Source of the DNA: a bacterium
Lineage (GTDB): Bacteria > Patescibacteriota > Patescibacteriia > SG8-24
Length of the DNA stretch: 37,336 nt
NCBI GenBank assembly: GCA_023246195.1
Contig: JAHFIW010000009.1
Coordinates: forward strand, 1-37,336
Reading direction: 5' to 3'
Below the pieces are notes generated by a model, which was not told where the DNA came from, did not search any database, and was given only the letters and a program-made list of their open reading frames with translations. The position numbers and the translations under genes were made by a program. Positions 8,843 to 16,281 of this stretch are shown here, piece after piece (position 1 is the stretch's first letter; each line of letters opens with the position of its first letter).

Positions 8843-8871
8843 AAAAAAAGCCCGTCCCTTTAGGACGAGCT
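8843..8871 (-). terminator. Terminator of the sigma factor gene, overlapping its stop codon
   Basis: Nine-bp stem 8849-8857 / 8863-8871 (one G-U), loop 8858-8862 that includes the stop codon (8860-8862), and a seven-T tract on the minus strand. Confidence 0.85.
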
Positions 8872-9732
8872 GTTTGCGTGACTGGGCGTCGTTGCGTCCA
8901 TGGCCTCGCGGAGTTTTTTGAGGGCCCTCATTTCGATCTGTCGCACTCCCTCGCCCGTAAGCAGCTTGCCGACAGACTTGGTGAGAACGACGGCCGTTTC
9001 TTTCAGCGTCATGTCCTCGGTGAAGCGACACTGCAGCACCTTGCGTTCCACGGGCAGCAAGAGCTTTTTCTTGATGGTTTCCAGCTGGTCCTTTTGCTGT
9101 GCGATTTCCAGCTGAACATCCGGCGAGTTCTTATCCGGGCCGGGAATGGTGTCGACGTAGAGTTGGTCGGTTCCGCCGAACGTGGATCTTCTCGCCGGCA
9201 TGTCGAGCGAAATGGGTTCCTTGGGAGAGGTCATCTCTTCGCGAACCTGCAGGGTGCTGAACCCCGTCTGCTTACAGATATAGGCAGTCTCCGGGTCGCG
9301 ACCGAACTCGGTACGATAACGCGCGATGACCCGCTCGATTTCCCGTCCTCTCTCGAGATGGTGAACGGGGACGCGGATGGTTTCTCCGGTGTTGTCCAGA
9401 GTCCGTGTCATTTCCTGACGGATCCACCATGCCGCGTAGGTCGAGAAACGGACATTTTTGAGGGTGTCGAACTTCAGGACGCCCCGCTGCATGCCGATGG
9501 CCGCGATGTTGAACAGGTCTTCCAAGAAAAGGCCTCGCTTCTGCGCCTTGATGCGGTTTTTTTGCGCGAAGCTCAGGAGCATTCTGATATTCGCGCGGAC
9601 GAGCGCGGACATGGCGCCCGGTTTCATTTTCCGCGCTTGGTTGATCAGTTCGTATTCTTCATCCTTCGTGAGCAGCTTGTGCAGGACAAGCGGCCTGATG
9701 AAGCGCTGAAATCCTTCGCTTCCGTCCGTCAT
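8860..9732 (-). CDS. Sigma-70 family RNA polymerase sigma factor (290 aa)
   Basis: Directs RNA polymerase to a subset of promoters. Region 1.2/2.1 lies at about 10-65. Region 2.2-2.4 lies at about 69-112 and includes DLFNIAAIGMQRGVLKFD and VRFSTYAAWWIRQEMTRTL, the -10 binding core. Region 3 starts with ETIRVPVHHLERGREIERV (117-135). Region 4 (about 215-275) has LPVERKVLQCRF and EGVRQIEMRALKKLREAM. No region 1.1 is present, so it looks like a group 2/3 factor rather than a full-length RpoD. In region 4.2 the helix-turn-helix is longer than usual by about six residues (TKSVGK between LKETAVVL and the recognition helix). GAGGAG lies 7 nt before the ATG. Terminators on both sides make it a single-gene unit inside the rpsP-khpA-trmD neighbourhood. 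Confidence 0.93.
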   Translation of the reverse strand: MTDGSEGFQRFIRPLVLHKLLTKDEEYELINQARKMKPGAMSALVRANIRMLLSFAQKNRIKAQKRGLFLEDLFNIAAIGMQRGVLKFDTLKNVRFSTYAAWWIRQEMTRTLDNTGETIRVPVHHLERGREIERVIARYRTEFGRDPETAYICKQTGFSTLQVREEMTSPKEPISLDMPARRSTFGGTDQLYVDTIPGPDKNSPDVQLEIAQQKDQLETIKKKLLLPVERKVLQCRFTEDMTLKETAVVLTKSVGKLLTGEGVRQIEMRALKKLREAMDATTPSHANSSS

Positions 9733-9830
9733 GGCGTATCTCCTCTGTGGGTTTTATGGAAAAGGACTACGGCAGTTGTGACATGTTTACGGAAAAAAAT
9801 CAAGGGGGAAGGGTGGCGGGTGAAGAATAG

Positions 9831-9856
9831 AAAAAATCCCCGCACTCGCGGAGATT
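9831..9856 (-). terminator. Terminator of khpA
   Basis: Nine-bp stem 9835-9843 / 9848-9856 (one G-U), 4-nt loop, TTTT tract on the minus strand, 11 nt past the khpA stop. Confidence 0.85.
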
Positions 9857-9867
9857 TTTTGTCGTTA

Positions 9868-10251
9868 TCAGATGGTGAGGTCGACCGCCGAAGTGTCGAT
9901 GTCCTCGCGGCGGATAGGTGCCGGTGAGGCGGTGGCATGGGCGGGTTGCGGAACGATGCCCTCGGCCATTTGGCGCTCTTGGTGGGCGCGGCGGCTGCCT
10001 TCCGGTTCGAAAATTTTGAGATTGACGCGGGCATTGTTCTTGGCACCGACGATCTTGAGGAGCGTGCGGATGGAACGCGCCGTCTGGCCCTGACGGCCGA
10101 TGACGTAGCCCATGTCTTCGGCGTTGATGTGCAGCGTGATGAGGACGCCGCGCTCATCGATGGTCCTTTCGGTCGTGACGTCGTCCGGATGGCCGACGAT
10201 ACCCTTCACTACATACTCGACGTATTCCTGATCGGAAAACCGTTCTGCCAT
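9868..10251 (-). CDS. khpA: KH-domain RNA-binding protein KhpA-like (127 aa)
   Basis: A small KH domain with the RNA-binding loop IGRQGQTARSIRTLL (GRQG at 52-55) after a beta-alpha core. KhpA proteins of about 75-80 aa bind RNA, and in Gram-positives partner with KhpB/EloR in envelope and division control. Here the domain (about 1-85) is followed by an extra tail of about 40 residues rich in Pro, Ala, Arg and Asp, seemingly unstructured. It lies after rpsP as in most bacteria but has its own near-consensus promoter (10385-10413) and its own terminator. No good Shine-Dalgarno precedes the ATG at 10251. Confidence 0.9.
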   Translation of the reverse strand: MAERFSDQEYVEYVVKGIVGHPDDVTTERTIDERGVLITLHINAEDMGYVIGRQGQTARSIRTLLKIVGAKNNARVNLKIFEPEGSRRAHQERQMAEGIVPQPAHATASPAPIRREDIDTSAVDLTI

Positions 10252-10339
10252 ATCTAGGCGGTGACGCTCCGTTTCCGGACAGGCCCGGACAGGGAAAATG
10301 CGTCCCTCAAATGAATAACCGCGTCCTTATCGGGGCGGA

Positions 10340-10376
10340 TTCCCGCGAGGCTTGCCTATCGGCAGGCAGGCGGGAA
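10340..10376 (-). promoter_or_regulatory. Nested hairpin in the khpA leader
   Basis: Outer stem TTCCCGC/GCGGGAA (10340-10346 / 10370-10376) encloses an inner stem TGCCT/AGGCA (10353-10357 / 10364-10368). The region is rich in CCTGCC/GGCAGG palindromes. It lies in the transcribed leader just after the start site. Its function is unknown; it could be structural or a dispersed palindromic repeat. Confidence 0.45.
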
Positions 10377-10384
10377 CTGAGTGT

Positions 10385-10413
10385 AGTATAAAAGCCGACA
10401 TGCGGGCTGTCAA
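10385..10413 (-). promoter_or_regulatory. Promoter of khpA
   Basis: Minus strand TTGACA (10408-10413), 17-nt spacer, TATACT (10385-10390). Predicted start about 10378, giving a leader of about 125 nt. Confidence 0.85.
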
Positions 10414-10436
10414 AACGGGCGTTGATAACTCGCTAA

Positions 10437-10474
10437 CCAAAAAGTCACCCGCCGCCTTGGGCTTCGGGTGACTT
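10437..10474 (-). terminator. Terminator of rpsP
   Basis: Perfect 10-bp stem AAGTCACCCG/CGGGTGACTT (10442-10451 / 10465-10474), 13-nt loop, TTTTT tract on the minus strand. Confidence 0.85.
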
Positions 10475-10480
10475 GCAGCC

Positions 10481-10801
10481 TTACTTCTTTTTTTCTTCGA
10501 CGACCTTGGCGTCCTTGGTGCCGGCCGTGGCGCTGCCCTTGGAAGCCTTGACCTTCTCGCCGGCGATGACCTTCTGGTCGACGAGAATGTTGTAGACGGT
10601 CGGTGACGGCTGGGCGCCCATGCTCATCCAGTACTTGATGCGGTCCACCTTGAGCGCAACAGTCTTGGGGGTGGTACGGGGGTTGTAGTTACCGACGATG
10701 TCCTTGGACTTGCCCCACGGGTCGCGGGTCTTATCCTGAACGACGAGGCGGAAGGTCGGCTGTTTCTTCTTGCCGACGCGGGTGAGACGGATGACGAGCA
10801 T
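10481..10801 (-). CDS. rpsP: Small ribosomal subunit protein bS16 (106 aa)
   Basis: Component of the 30S body that binds 16S rRNA. The canonical N-terminus MLVIRLTRVGKKKQPTFRLVVQD and the following GNYNPRTTP and KVDRIKYWMSMGAQPSPTV are diagnostic; the RVGKKKQP form is familiar from Parcubacteria. The C-terminus has a lysine-rich, low-complexity tail of about 30 residues (ASKGSATAGTKDAKVVEEKKK). The open frame extends to 11113, but the S16 N-terminus fixes the start at ATG 10801. No Shine-Dalgarno precedes it. A leader of about 180 nt with a strong hairpin lies upstream. Confidence 0.97.
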   Translation of the reverse strand: MLVIRLTRVGKKKQPTFRLVVQDKTRDPWGKSKDIVGNYNPRTTPKTVALKVDRIKYWMSMGAQPSPTVYNILVDQKVIAGEKVKASKGSATAGTKDAKVVEEKKK

Positions 10802-10830
10802 GCGGTTGGAGGTTAGAAGTTGAAAGGTTG

Positions 10831-10858
10831 AAAGTGCCGGCGTGAAGGCCGACACTTT
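10831..10858 (-). promoter_or_regulatory. Strong hairpin in the rpsP leader
   Basis: Eleven-bp stem (10831-10841 with 10848-10858, one G-U) and a 6-nt loop on the minus strand, 30 nt before the rpsP start. Only three Us follow, so it is not a good terminator. It could be a leader element for autogenous control, which is inference. The rest of the 10802-11162 gap holds two divergent promoters and no gene. Confidence 0.5.
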
Positions 10859-10987
10859 ACGGATGACGTGACACGAACGGCATGAACGGCGCGAACGGGA
10901 TAGATGGTCCCGAGTGCAGCCTCGTTGTTTTGCCGCGAGTTTGCGGAGCCGGTGGGACGAGCAGTCCCGAGCTCCTACAGCAGGACG

Positions 10988-11016
10988 AGTGTGCCACCGT
11001 GATGCCGTTATGTCAA
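10988..11016 (-). promoter_or_regulatory. Promoter of rpsP
   Basis: Minus strand TTGACA (11011-11016), 17-nt spacer, CACACT (10988-10993, weak). It is back-to-back with the promoter at 11026-11054; the two -35 boxes are only 9 nt apart. Confidence 0.55.
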
Positions 11017-11025
11017 GCGTAATCC

Positions 11026-11054
11026 TTGACAAAGCGTATATTTTACCGTTATCT
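11026..11054 (+). promoter_or_regulatory. Promoter of the 545-aa helical protein
   Basis: TTGACA (11026-11031), 17-nt spacer, TTATCT (11049-11054). Predicted start near 11061, about 100 nt before the start codon. Confidence 0.7.
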
Positions 11055-11162
11055 TTCAGTGCTTTGGGGCATGTGCCCGAGCACCCCGTGCGATCGTTGA
11101 CAATGCAAATCAAGAGGGGCGTCCCTCAAGAAGAGCGGCAGAAATGCCATGGAGAAAATGCG

Positions 11163-12800
11163 ATGAAATTCAAACACCTGCTCGTGATGACGACGATGGC
11201 CAACGCGGCCGCATGGCGGCTCGCGCCGTCGGCGGCGGTATGGGCCTTTCTCGGCTTGTTGACGCTCGCCGCCGGAGGCGTTGCCTATTACTTCTTGCGC
11301 CGGTCCAAGGCCGAGAGCAGGGCTGCGCAGCAGCATGCCAAGAACAAGGCTGCTTCGTGCGCTACGGAAATCGAGGCGTTCAGCCTCGCGGCAATCACCG
11401 TGCTGGAAGCCAAGGTTGCGGCGGCATCGAAGGGCTGTTCGCCGGATGACTCGCGAGCGCTCATGGCGTTGCTCGCCGCGTTCAAAACGGGCGTGGCGTC
11501 GGTGACGCAGCGGTTTGGCAGGCTGTCGGAAACGTCGAATCCCGACGATGACGGCAAGTCGTCCGAAGAGTATGCGTCGATGGAACGTTCCTATGACATG
11601 CTGCTTTCCGGTCTCAGAGATGCCGGGGACACCCAGGCGTCGCTCGAGAACAGGCTCGATAAGATCAAGCGGATGGCCGACCGGGCCAAGCCCGCGCTCG
11701 ACAAGCTTGGTAAGGACATCGAAGCGGCGGCAGCGGCAATCGCGGACGCGCAGGTGGCCGGTTTCAAGACCGGTGACCTTGCGGCCGCATTGGCTGAAGC
11801 CATGACCGACCAAGAGGCGGCAACCGCGGCGCTCGGCGAAGGGCGAAGCGCTGCGGCAAAATCCGTCTGCGATTCGGGTTCGACAAAAGCCAAGAAGGTC
11901 TGCACCGACGTCAAGGCGCTCGCGGCGCGCAAAAATGCCGTCGAGAGACATGCCACCACGGTGAGGGCGAGCTTCGCCGCAACCGCGTCTTCTGTCGATG
12001 CGTCCAAGCGGGACTTCGCGGCGATTCAGATGGGATTCGTGGCATCGTCGTGGGAACCCGTGGAAGACAACGTCAGCCAGGCGATGACCGCGATGCTGTC
12101 GGCGGCACAGAAGTGCGACGCTGCTGCGGTCGCAGCCAAGATGGAAGCGCAGGATTGGGACAGCGCGGAAAAGCTGCTCGGCGACGCCGAGAAGCTGCTC
12201 TCCGAGGCCGTCTTGAAACTGGCGTCCATTACGGCGCTGAGGCGGAAGCTGGAGGCCGCCAAGGCCGATGCTCCTGCCAAGCGTGAGGCTGCGCTCGCGG
12301 CCATCGATGAAGCCGAACGGTTCATCGCGGAGAACGCGGCGGATATCGGGGACGTCCTGAAGGACAGCCTTCAGCGGAAGGTCATCTTTACGAGGAAGCG
12401 TTTTCTGACGAGAGGTGCCGCATTGCTCGAGTCTGGCAAGAAGCCTGACTATCTCACGATTATCGAGGCGTCAGAAGACGCGTCGAATGTCGCGGGCGAA
12501 GTACTTCGTGTGGCACGCCACAGTCTGGAAGGCATCACGCGTCTCCGTGTGCAGGCCACCACGGCCATCGAGACCGCGGCGGCCAACATCGCCACGGCGA
12601 CGCAGTACGTGCAGGAACACGCAGGCATGGTCGGAGACCAGTGCGACGAGTCGATTCGGAGCGCGGAAAAGCTTCTCAAGTCGGCACGTCGATACGGCGA
12701 CAGTCCTGCGGATCAGCTGAACCTTGCGACGCAGGCCGCAAACATCGCGGAAAGCGCGCTCTCAAACGCGCAGGACGCGGTGCGGATGCGGCAGCGATAA
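11163..12800 (+). CDS. Membrane-anchored Ala-rich helical protein of unknown function (545 aa)
   Basis: The frame is open from 10914, but GGAG lies 8 nt before the ATG at 11163 and the predicted start of transcription is near 11061, so 11163 is chosen. One membrane helix (about residues 23-46, WAFLGLLTLAAGGVAYYFL, then RR) anchors a domain of about 500 residues dominated by Ala, Lys, Glu, Asp and Ser. Long heptad-like stretches and related segments recur, such as KLLGDAEKLLSEAVLKLASI and SAEKLLKSARRYGDS, so it is probably a stack of helical hairpins or coiled coils. At least eight Cys are scattered through it. No enzymatic motif is seen. It resembles stalk or spacer proteins more than any named family; LemA- or TolA-like architecture is possible but not supported by a specific motif. 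Divergent from rpsP, convergent with smc, with its own terminator. Confidence 0.8.
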   Translation: MKFKHLLVMTTMANAAAWRLAPSAAVWAFLGLLTLAAGGVAYYFLRRSKAESRAAQQHAKNKAASCATEIEAFSLAAITVLEAKVAAASKGCSPDDSRALMALLAAFKTGVASVTQRFGRLSETSNPDDDGKSSEEYASMERSYDMLLSGLRDAGDTQASLENRLDKIKRMADRAKPALDKLGKDIEAAAAAIADAQVAGFKTGDLAAALAEAMTDQEAATAALGEGRSAAAKSVCDSGSTKAKKVCTDVKALAARKNAVERHATTVRASFAATASSVDASKRDFAAIQMGFVASSWEPVEDNVSQAMTAMLSAAQKCDAAAVAAKMEAQDWDSAEKLLGDAEKLLSEAVLKLASITALRRKLEAAKADAPAKREAALAAIDEAERFIAENAADIGDVLKDSLQRKVIFTRKRFLTRGAALLESGKKPDYLTIIEASEDASNVAGEVLRVARHSLEGITRLRVQATTAIETAAANIATATQYVQEHAGMVGDQCDESIRSAEKLLKSARRYGDSPADQLNLATQAANIAESALSNAQDAVRMRQR

Positions 12801-12883
12801 AACGGTCGCGTGCGGCAGGGGACCGAGCCTGTTCGCAACATCGCGCGGCTTGAAAGACCGGAATGCACGGCCGATGCGGCTTG

Positions 12884-12912
12884 CGGCTCGACACTTGTCG
12901 GGCCGTTTTTTT
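12884..12912 (+). terminator. Terminator of the 545-aa protein gene
   Basis: Nine-bp stem 12884-12892 / 12897-12905 (one G-U), ACTT loop, seven Ts. Confidence 0.85.
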
Positions 12913-12931
12913 ATTTCCTAACGCATAAAGC

Positions 12932-12955
12932 AAAAACGGCCCGAAGGCCGTTTTT
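12932..12955 (-). terminator. Terminator of smc, symmetric
   Basis: Perfect 10-bp stem AAAAACGGCC/GGCCGTTTTT (12932-12941 / 12946-12955) with a CGAA loop. The A/T ends allow it to work in both directions. Confidence 0.85.
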
Positions 12956-12980
12956 GAACTGACGGGCCGATAACGGCTGC

Positions 12981-15308
12981 CTAGACGGTCATCTTTTCCT
13001 TGCGGGCGTTCTTGAGCGTGCCGACCTCGTCGAGGTTGATGGACAGCAGCATCGAGGTGCCGTCTTGTCGCATGGTTACTCCATAGAGCACGTTGGCCTT
13101 GCGCATGGTGTAGCGGTTGTGGGTAATGACGATGAACTGCGTCTTTTCGGCCAGCAGTTCGATGATTGAGGCGAACTTGTCGGCGTTGGACTCGTCGAGG
13201 GCCGCATCGACTTCGTCGAGGACCACGAACGGCGACGGGTTGGAGTTCATGATGGCGCAGATGAGCGCGATGGAAATGAGCGCACGCTCGCCGCCGGAGA
13301 GCATGGCGATGTTCTTGATCTTCTTTCCCGGGGGAGTGGCGGTGATGTCGATGCCGACGATGTGGTCCCCTTTCGCCCGTTTGGGGGCTTCGGGGGACGT
13401 CGTCGCTTCCGCAGACGCGTTTCCGTCTTCTGCGAGGGCGTCGTCCTCGTCCTGGGCGTCTTCGCGGAGCTGGATGAGCTCGGCGTGGCCGCCCCCGAAG
13501 AGCTGCTTGAAGTAATCGTTGAAGTCGCGGTTAAGCTGACGGAAGGCGGCTTCGGACTTGGCCTTGATGGTGATGTCGAGCTCGACGATGACGCGATCGA
13601 GGTCATCGATGGCTTTGCGCAAGTCGGTGGTCTGGCCTTCCAGGAAGTCAAAGCGTCCCTTGGTTTCCTCGTATTCCTTGACCGCCTCGGGGTCGATGCC
13701 GCCGATGAGTTGCAGCTGGTATTTGAGACGGTTCATCTGCGGGAGGACGGCGTCAGGGCGTTGGGCCGGGTCGTTGGAGGGCGTGTAGCTCTCGCGGACG
13801 TGTTGGGCCTTCTCGCCGAGTTCGGCGGCCATTTCCAGTTCGAGCTGTTCGCGACGGGTGTCCAGGCGGGCCTGCTCCACGCGCTCGTCACCCAGGCGGC
13901 GTTCGAGCATGTGCGCGGCGTTGATCTTTTCTTGCAGCGTGCGCTGGAGAGAGAAGAATTTTTCCTTCTTTTTCATCTCGCCCTGGTTGTACGACTGCAG
14001 TTTGGATTGCGCCTCGCGCAGCTTCACGTCCATGGTGGCGATGTCAGCGGCGAGGTCGGCGACTTCCTTGAGAAGCGCGGGATCGGTTTCCTGTTCGGCT
14101 GCCGGCTTTTGGGCTTGCGTTTCGGGAACCGGGCGTTCCAGGCGGTCGCGCAATGCCTCCACGTCGCCCGTGAGCTTCTCGAGCTCCGGCAACACGGCCT
14201 GCACGTCTTCCAGAGTCTTGGCGGAGCGGATCCGTGCCACGAGCACATCCTGCCGTTTGGCGATGCCGCCGATCTCCTCGATGATTTTGGAGAGCGGCAT
14301 GCTGGTCCTCACGGCAGCGACGGAAGCCGCCACCTTCTTCTTTACCTGCTCGGCGATTTCGATTTTGCCGCGCGCGGTCATTTCGGCGCTGCGGAGGCGG
14401 TTCTTTTCCTCGAGCAATTTTTCGTAGTCGGACTGCAATGCGGAGAAGGCGTCAGTGCCGGTTTCCTCGATTTCCAACGAGGACAGTTCGGCCTTTGCGG
14501 AATCGAGCGTGGACTCCTTCTCGCGCCACTCCTTTTCGAGAGCGGTCACCGTGGCCTTGCGGGAGTCGACCTGCTTTTTGAGGTCATGCCAAAGACTGCC
14601 GTAGTACTGGTGCTTCAAGGCGTGCAGTTCTTCCTCGATGCTGCCGCGCTCTTCCAGACGCTTCACCTGGCGGGCGAGCGAGCGCATGCGCGGCTCGATT
14701 TCAGCCAAAAGCATTTCGGCCTGTTGGAGATTTTCGCGGGTGGCATCGAGCTTGATGACCGACTGGTGGCGCTTGAGCTGGAATTGCCTGACACCGGCGG
14801 CCTCATCGAAAAATTCCTTGCGCTCTTGCGGCGTGGCCACGAGCACGTTGTCGATCATTCCCTGGCCGATGACGGAGTACGATCGCGCGCCAAAGTTCGA
14901 TTGCGCCAGCAGCAACTGGATGTCGGCCAAACGGACCTTGTTCTTGTTGATGAGATACTCGGAATCCCCGTCGCGGTAAATGCGGCGTGAAATGGCCACC
15001 TCGGAGAAGTCCACCGGGATCTTTCCGTCCTCGTTGTTGAAGTAGAGGGTGCATTCGGCGAACCCGGAGCGGGAGCGCTTTTCGGAGCCGGAAAAGATGA
15101 CGTCCTCGGCCTTCTTGCCGCGCAGCAGCTTGGCCGACTGCTCGCCCAGCACCCAGCGGATGGCATCGGCAACGTTGGATTTGCCCGAACCGTTGGGGCC
15201 CACGACCGCAGTGATGCCCTTGGAACCGCCGGTTGGCGACAGGAAATCGAGTTCGGCCTTTTCGGCGAACGACTTGAAACCGACGAGTTCGAGCTTTTGG
15301 AGATGCAT
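12981..15308 (-). CDS. smc: Short SMC chromosome-segregation ATPase, apparently without hinge (775 aa)
   Basis: Condensin ATPase for chromosome compaction and segregation. The N-terminal head has the P-loop GPNGSGKS (37-44) and the typical MHLQKLELVGFKSFAEK start. The Q-loop segment (about 140-160, IGQGMIDNVL) and the EFFDEAAGVR sequence are present. The C-terminal head has the signature LSGGERALISIALICAI, Walker B PFVVLDEVDAALD and ITHNRYTM. Between the heads lie only about 370 residues, nearly all charged coiled coil, against roughly 800 in standard bacterial SMC. I find no hinge-like globular domain with its conserved glycines. A low-complexity acidic insert (DEDDALAEDGNASAEATTSPE) precedes the C-head beta strands. 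The start at ATG 15308 is set by the family N-terminus; no SD, but TTGCGT-N16-TACACT lies about 25 nt upstream. Confidence 0.92.
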   Translation of the reverse strand: MHLQKLELVGFKSFAEKAELDFLSPTGGSKGITAVVGPNGSGKSNVADAIRWVLGEQSAKLLRGKKAEDVIFSGSEKRSRSGFAECTLYFNNEDGKIPVDFSEVAISRRIYRDGDSEYLINKNKVRLADIQLLLAQSNFGARSYSVIGQGMIDNVLVATPQERKEFFDEAAGVRQFQLKRHQSVIKLDATRENLQQAEMLLAEIEPRMRSLARQVKRLEERGSIEEELHALKHQYYGSLWHDLKKQVDSRKATVTALEKEWREKESTLDSAKAELSSLEIEETGTDAFSALQSDYEKLLEEKNRLRSAEMTARGKIEIAEQVKKKVAASVAAVRTSMPLSKIIEEIGGIAKRQDVLVARIRSAKTLEDVQAVLPELEKLTGDVEALRDRLERPVPETQAQKPAAEQETDPALLKEVADLAADIATMDVKLREAQSKLQSYNQGEMKKKEKFFSLQRTLQEKINAAHMLERRLGDERVEQARLDTRREQLELEMAAELGEKAQHVRESYTPSNDPAQRPDAVLPQMNRLKYQLQLIGGIDPEAVKEYEETKGRFDFLEGQTTDLRKAIDDLDRVIVELDITIKAKSEAAFRQLNRDFNDYFKQLFGGGHAELIQLREDAQDEDDALAEDGNASAEATTSPEAPKRAKGDHIVGIDITATPPGKKIKNIAMLSGGERALISIALICAIMNSNPSPFVVLDEVDAALDESNADKFASIIELLAEKTQFIVITHNRYTMRKANVLYGVTMRQDGTSMLLSINLDEVGTLKNARKEKMTV

Positions 15309-15332
15309 AGGGAGGTTGGAATTTCTGGTCAA

Positions 15333-15360
15333 AGTGTAGCAGCTTCGGGGTTTCACGCAA
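15333..15360 (-). promoter_or_regulatory. Promoter of smc
   Basis: Minus strand TTGCGT (15355-15360), 16-nt spacer, TACACT (15333-15338). Predicted leader of under 20 nt without a Shine-Dalgarno. Confidence 0.5.
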
Positions 15361-15386
15361 ATGCGGCTATGGTCGGAAAAAAGCAT

Positions 15387-15412
15387 AAAAAAGCCCCCGT
15401 TCTAGACGGGGG
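15387..15412 (-). terminator. Terminator of the 249-aa triad-less protease-like gene
   Basis: Perfect 7-bp stem CCCCCGT/ACGGGGG (15394-15400 / 15406-15412), 5-nt loop, and a T tract after the stem on the minus strand. Confidence 0.85.
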
Positions 15413-15423
15413 TCGGTGCCTTC

Positions 15424-16173
15424 TTACGGAAGCGGTACTTTTTTTGCCTGGAGAAACGTGCGGATGACGCTCGCCGGCATGACGATCAGGTCGCTGACGT
15501 CGTAACGCGGTTGAAGATGGCCGATGACGAATCCTTCCATCTCGCCCGTTTTCGACGAGATGACCGGCGAACCCGTATATGCGCCGATATCGCCTTGATG
15601 GAGCATCCGGACAATCATCAGGTCACGAAGGTCGAGGGTGTCCGACGATTCGCCGACGTACGTCGGATTGGCGATGGTCCCGTCGTCCTTGCGCTTGGCA
15701 ACCATCGGCGGTTCGCTCGAGATGCGGCGGTAGCCGATGAGCGTCACTGGCGAGTCTTTTGGCGATCGGGTCGATGCGACGGTTTCCGGTTCGCCGAGCG
15801 TCGCGGTGGCGCACAGCAGCGCCAGGCCGTGGGCTTGGTCGATGCCACAGACGGCGGCAGGGACGCGGGCGTCGCCGACGGTGAACTTGGCGTAGGTCCA
15901 ATTGCCCGCGGTCTGCAATGAGGTGAGCACGTGACCGTTCGCAGAAACGACGACGCCGACGCCGACGAAACTTCCGTTGGTATCGATGCGGACCAATGCC
16001 TTCTCCGCCTTGGCGGTGACCGGTTCGGCGGCCTTGCCTGCGTCGGCGGCCATCGCCGTCGACGGGTGCGCTTGGGAGCCGAGGGCGATGAAAAAGACGA
16101 CGACAGCAGAGACGGTAATCAGGCGCAGGGCCGAAAAGGCCCTCAACGGCCCGAAGAATTTCCTGCACGTCAT
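15424..16173 (-). CDS. Secreted trypsin-like protein lacking the catalytic triad (249 aa)
   Basis: GAGAGG lies 5 nt before the ATG at 16173. A basic start and hydrophobic segment (about residues 18-32) with downstream Ala-rich stretch suggest a signal peptide or anchor. Residues from about 58 follow the S1C/HtrA-type protease fold: VRIDTNGSFVGVGVVVSANGHVLTSLQ, GLALLCA, VTLIGYRR, then GAYTGSPVISSKTGEMEGFVIGH. Aligned by eye with the intact paralogue at 18159-18995, the His is Q87, the Asp is G116 and the Ser is T200, so it should not be a protease by the usual mechanism. It may be a binding or regulatory protein, or a pseudoenzyme of the neighbouring protease. Function is inferred only from fold and context. 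Confidence 0.8.
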   Translation of the reverse strand: MTCRKFFGPLRAFSALRLITVSAVVVFFIALGSQAHPSTAMAADAGKAAEPVTAKAEKALVRIDTNGSFVGVGVVVSANGHVLTSLQTAGNWTYAKFTVGDARVPAAVCGIDQAHGLALLCATATLGEPETVASTRSPKDSPVTLIGYRRISSEPPMVAKRKDDGTIANPTYVGESSDTLDLRDLMIVRMLHQGDIGAYTGSPVISSKTGEMEGFVIGHLQPRYDVSDLIVMPASVIRTFLQAKKVPLP

Positions 16174-16212
16174 GTGAACCTCTCATTCGACTTGGACAAA
16201 AAGAACAGTGTC

Positions 16213-16241
16213 ATCTTGGTCTCGGCAACGCTGAAAGTCAA
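16213..16241 (-). promoter_or_regulatory. Promoter of the 249-aa protein gene
   Basis: Minus strand TTGACT (16236-16241), 17-nt spacer, CAAGAT (16213-16218, weak -10). Confidence 0.45.
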
Positions 16242-16245
16242 CCGA

Positions 16246-16272
16246 TAAAAAACCGCACGGGAGACGTGCGGT
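16246..16272 (-). terminator. Terminator of the 238-aa gene
   Basis: Perfect 8-bp stem ACCGCACG/CGTGCGGT (16252-16259 / 16265-16272), 5-nt loop, six Ts on the minus strand. Confidence 0.85.
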
Positions 16273-16281
16273 CAACGGAAG

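Noticed and set aside
13362-14990. Plus-strand open frame of 542 aa inside smc
   Set aside because: Shadow of the smc coding frame on the other strand; high G+C produces long antisense frames.
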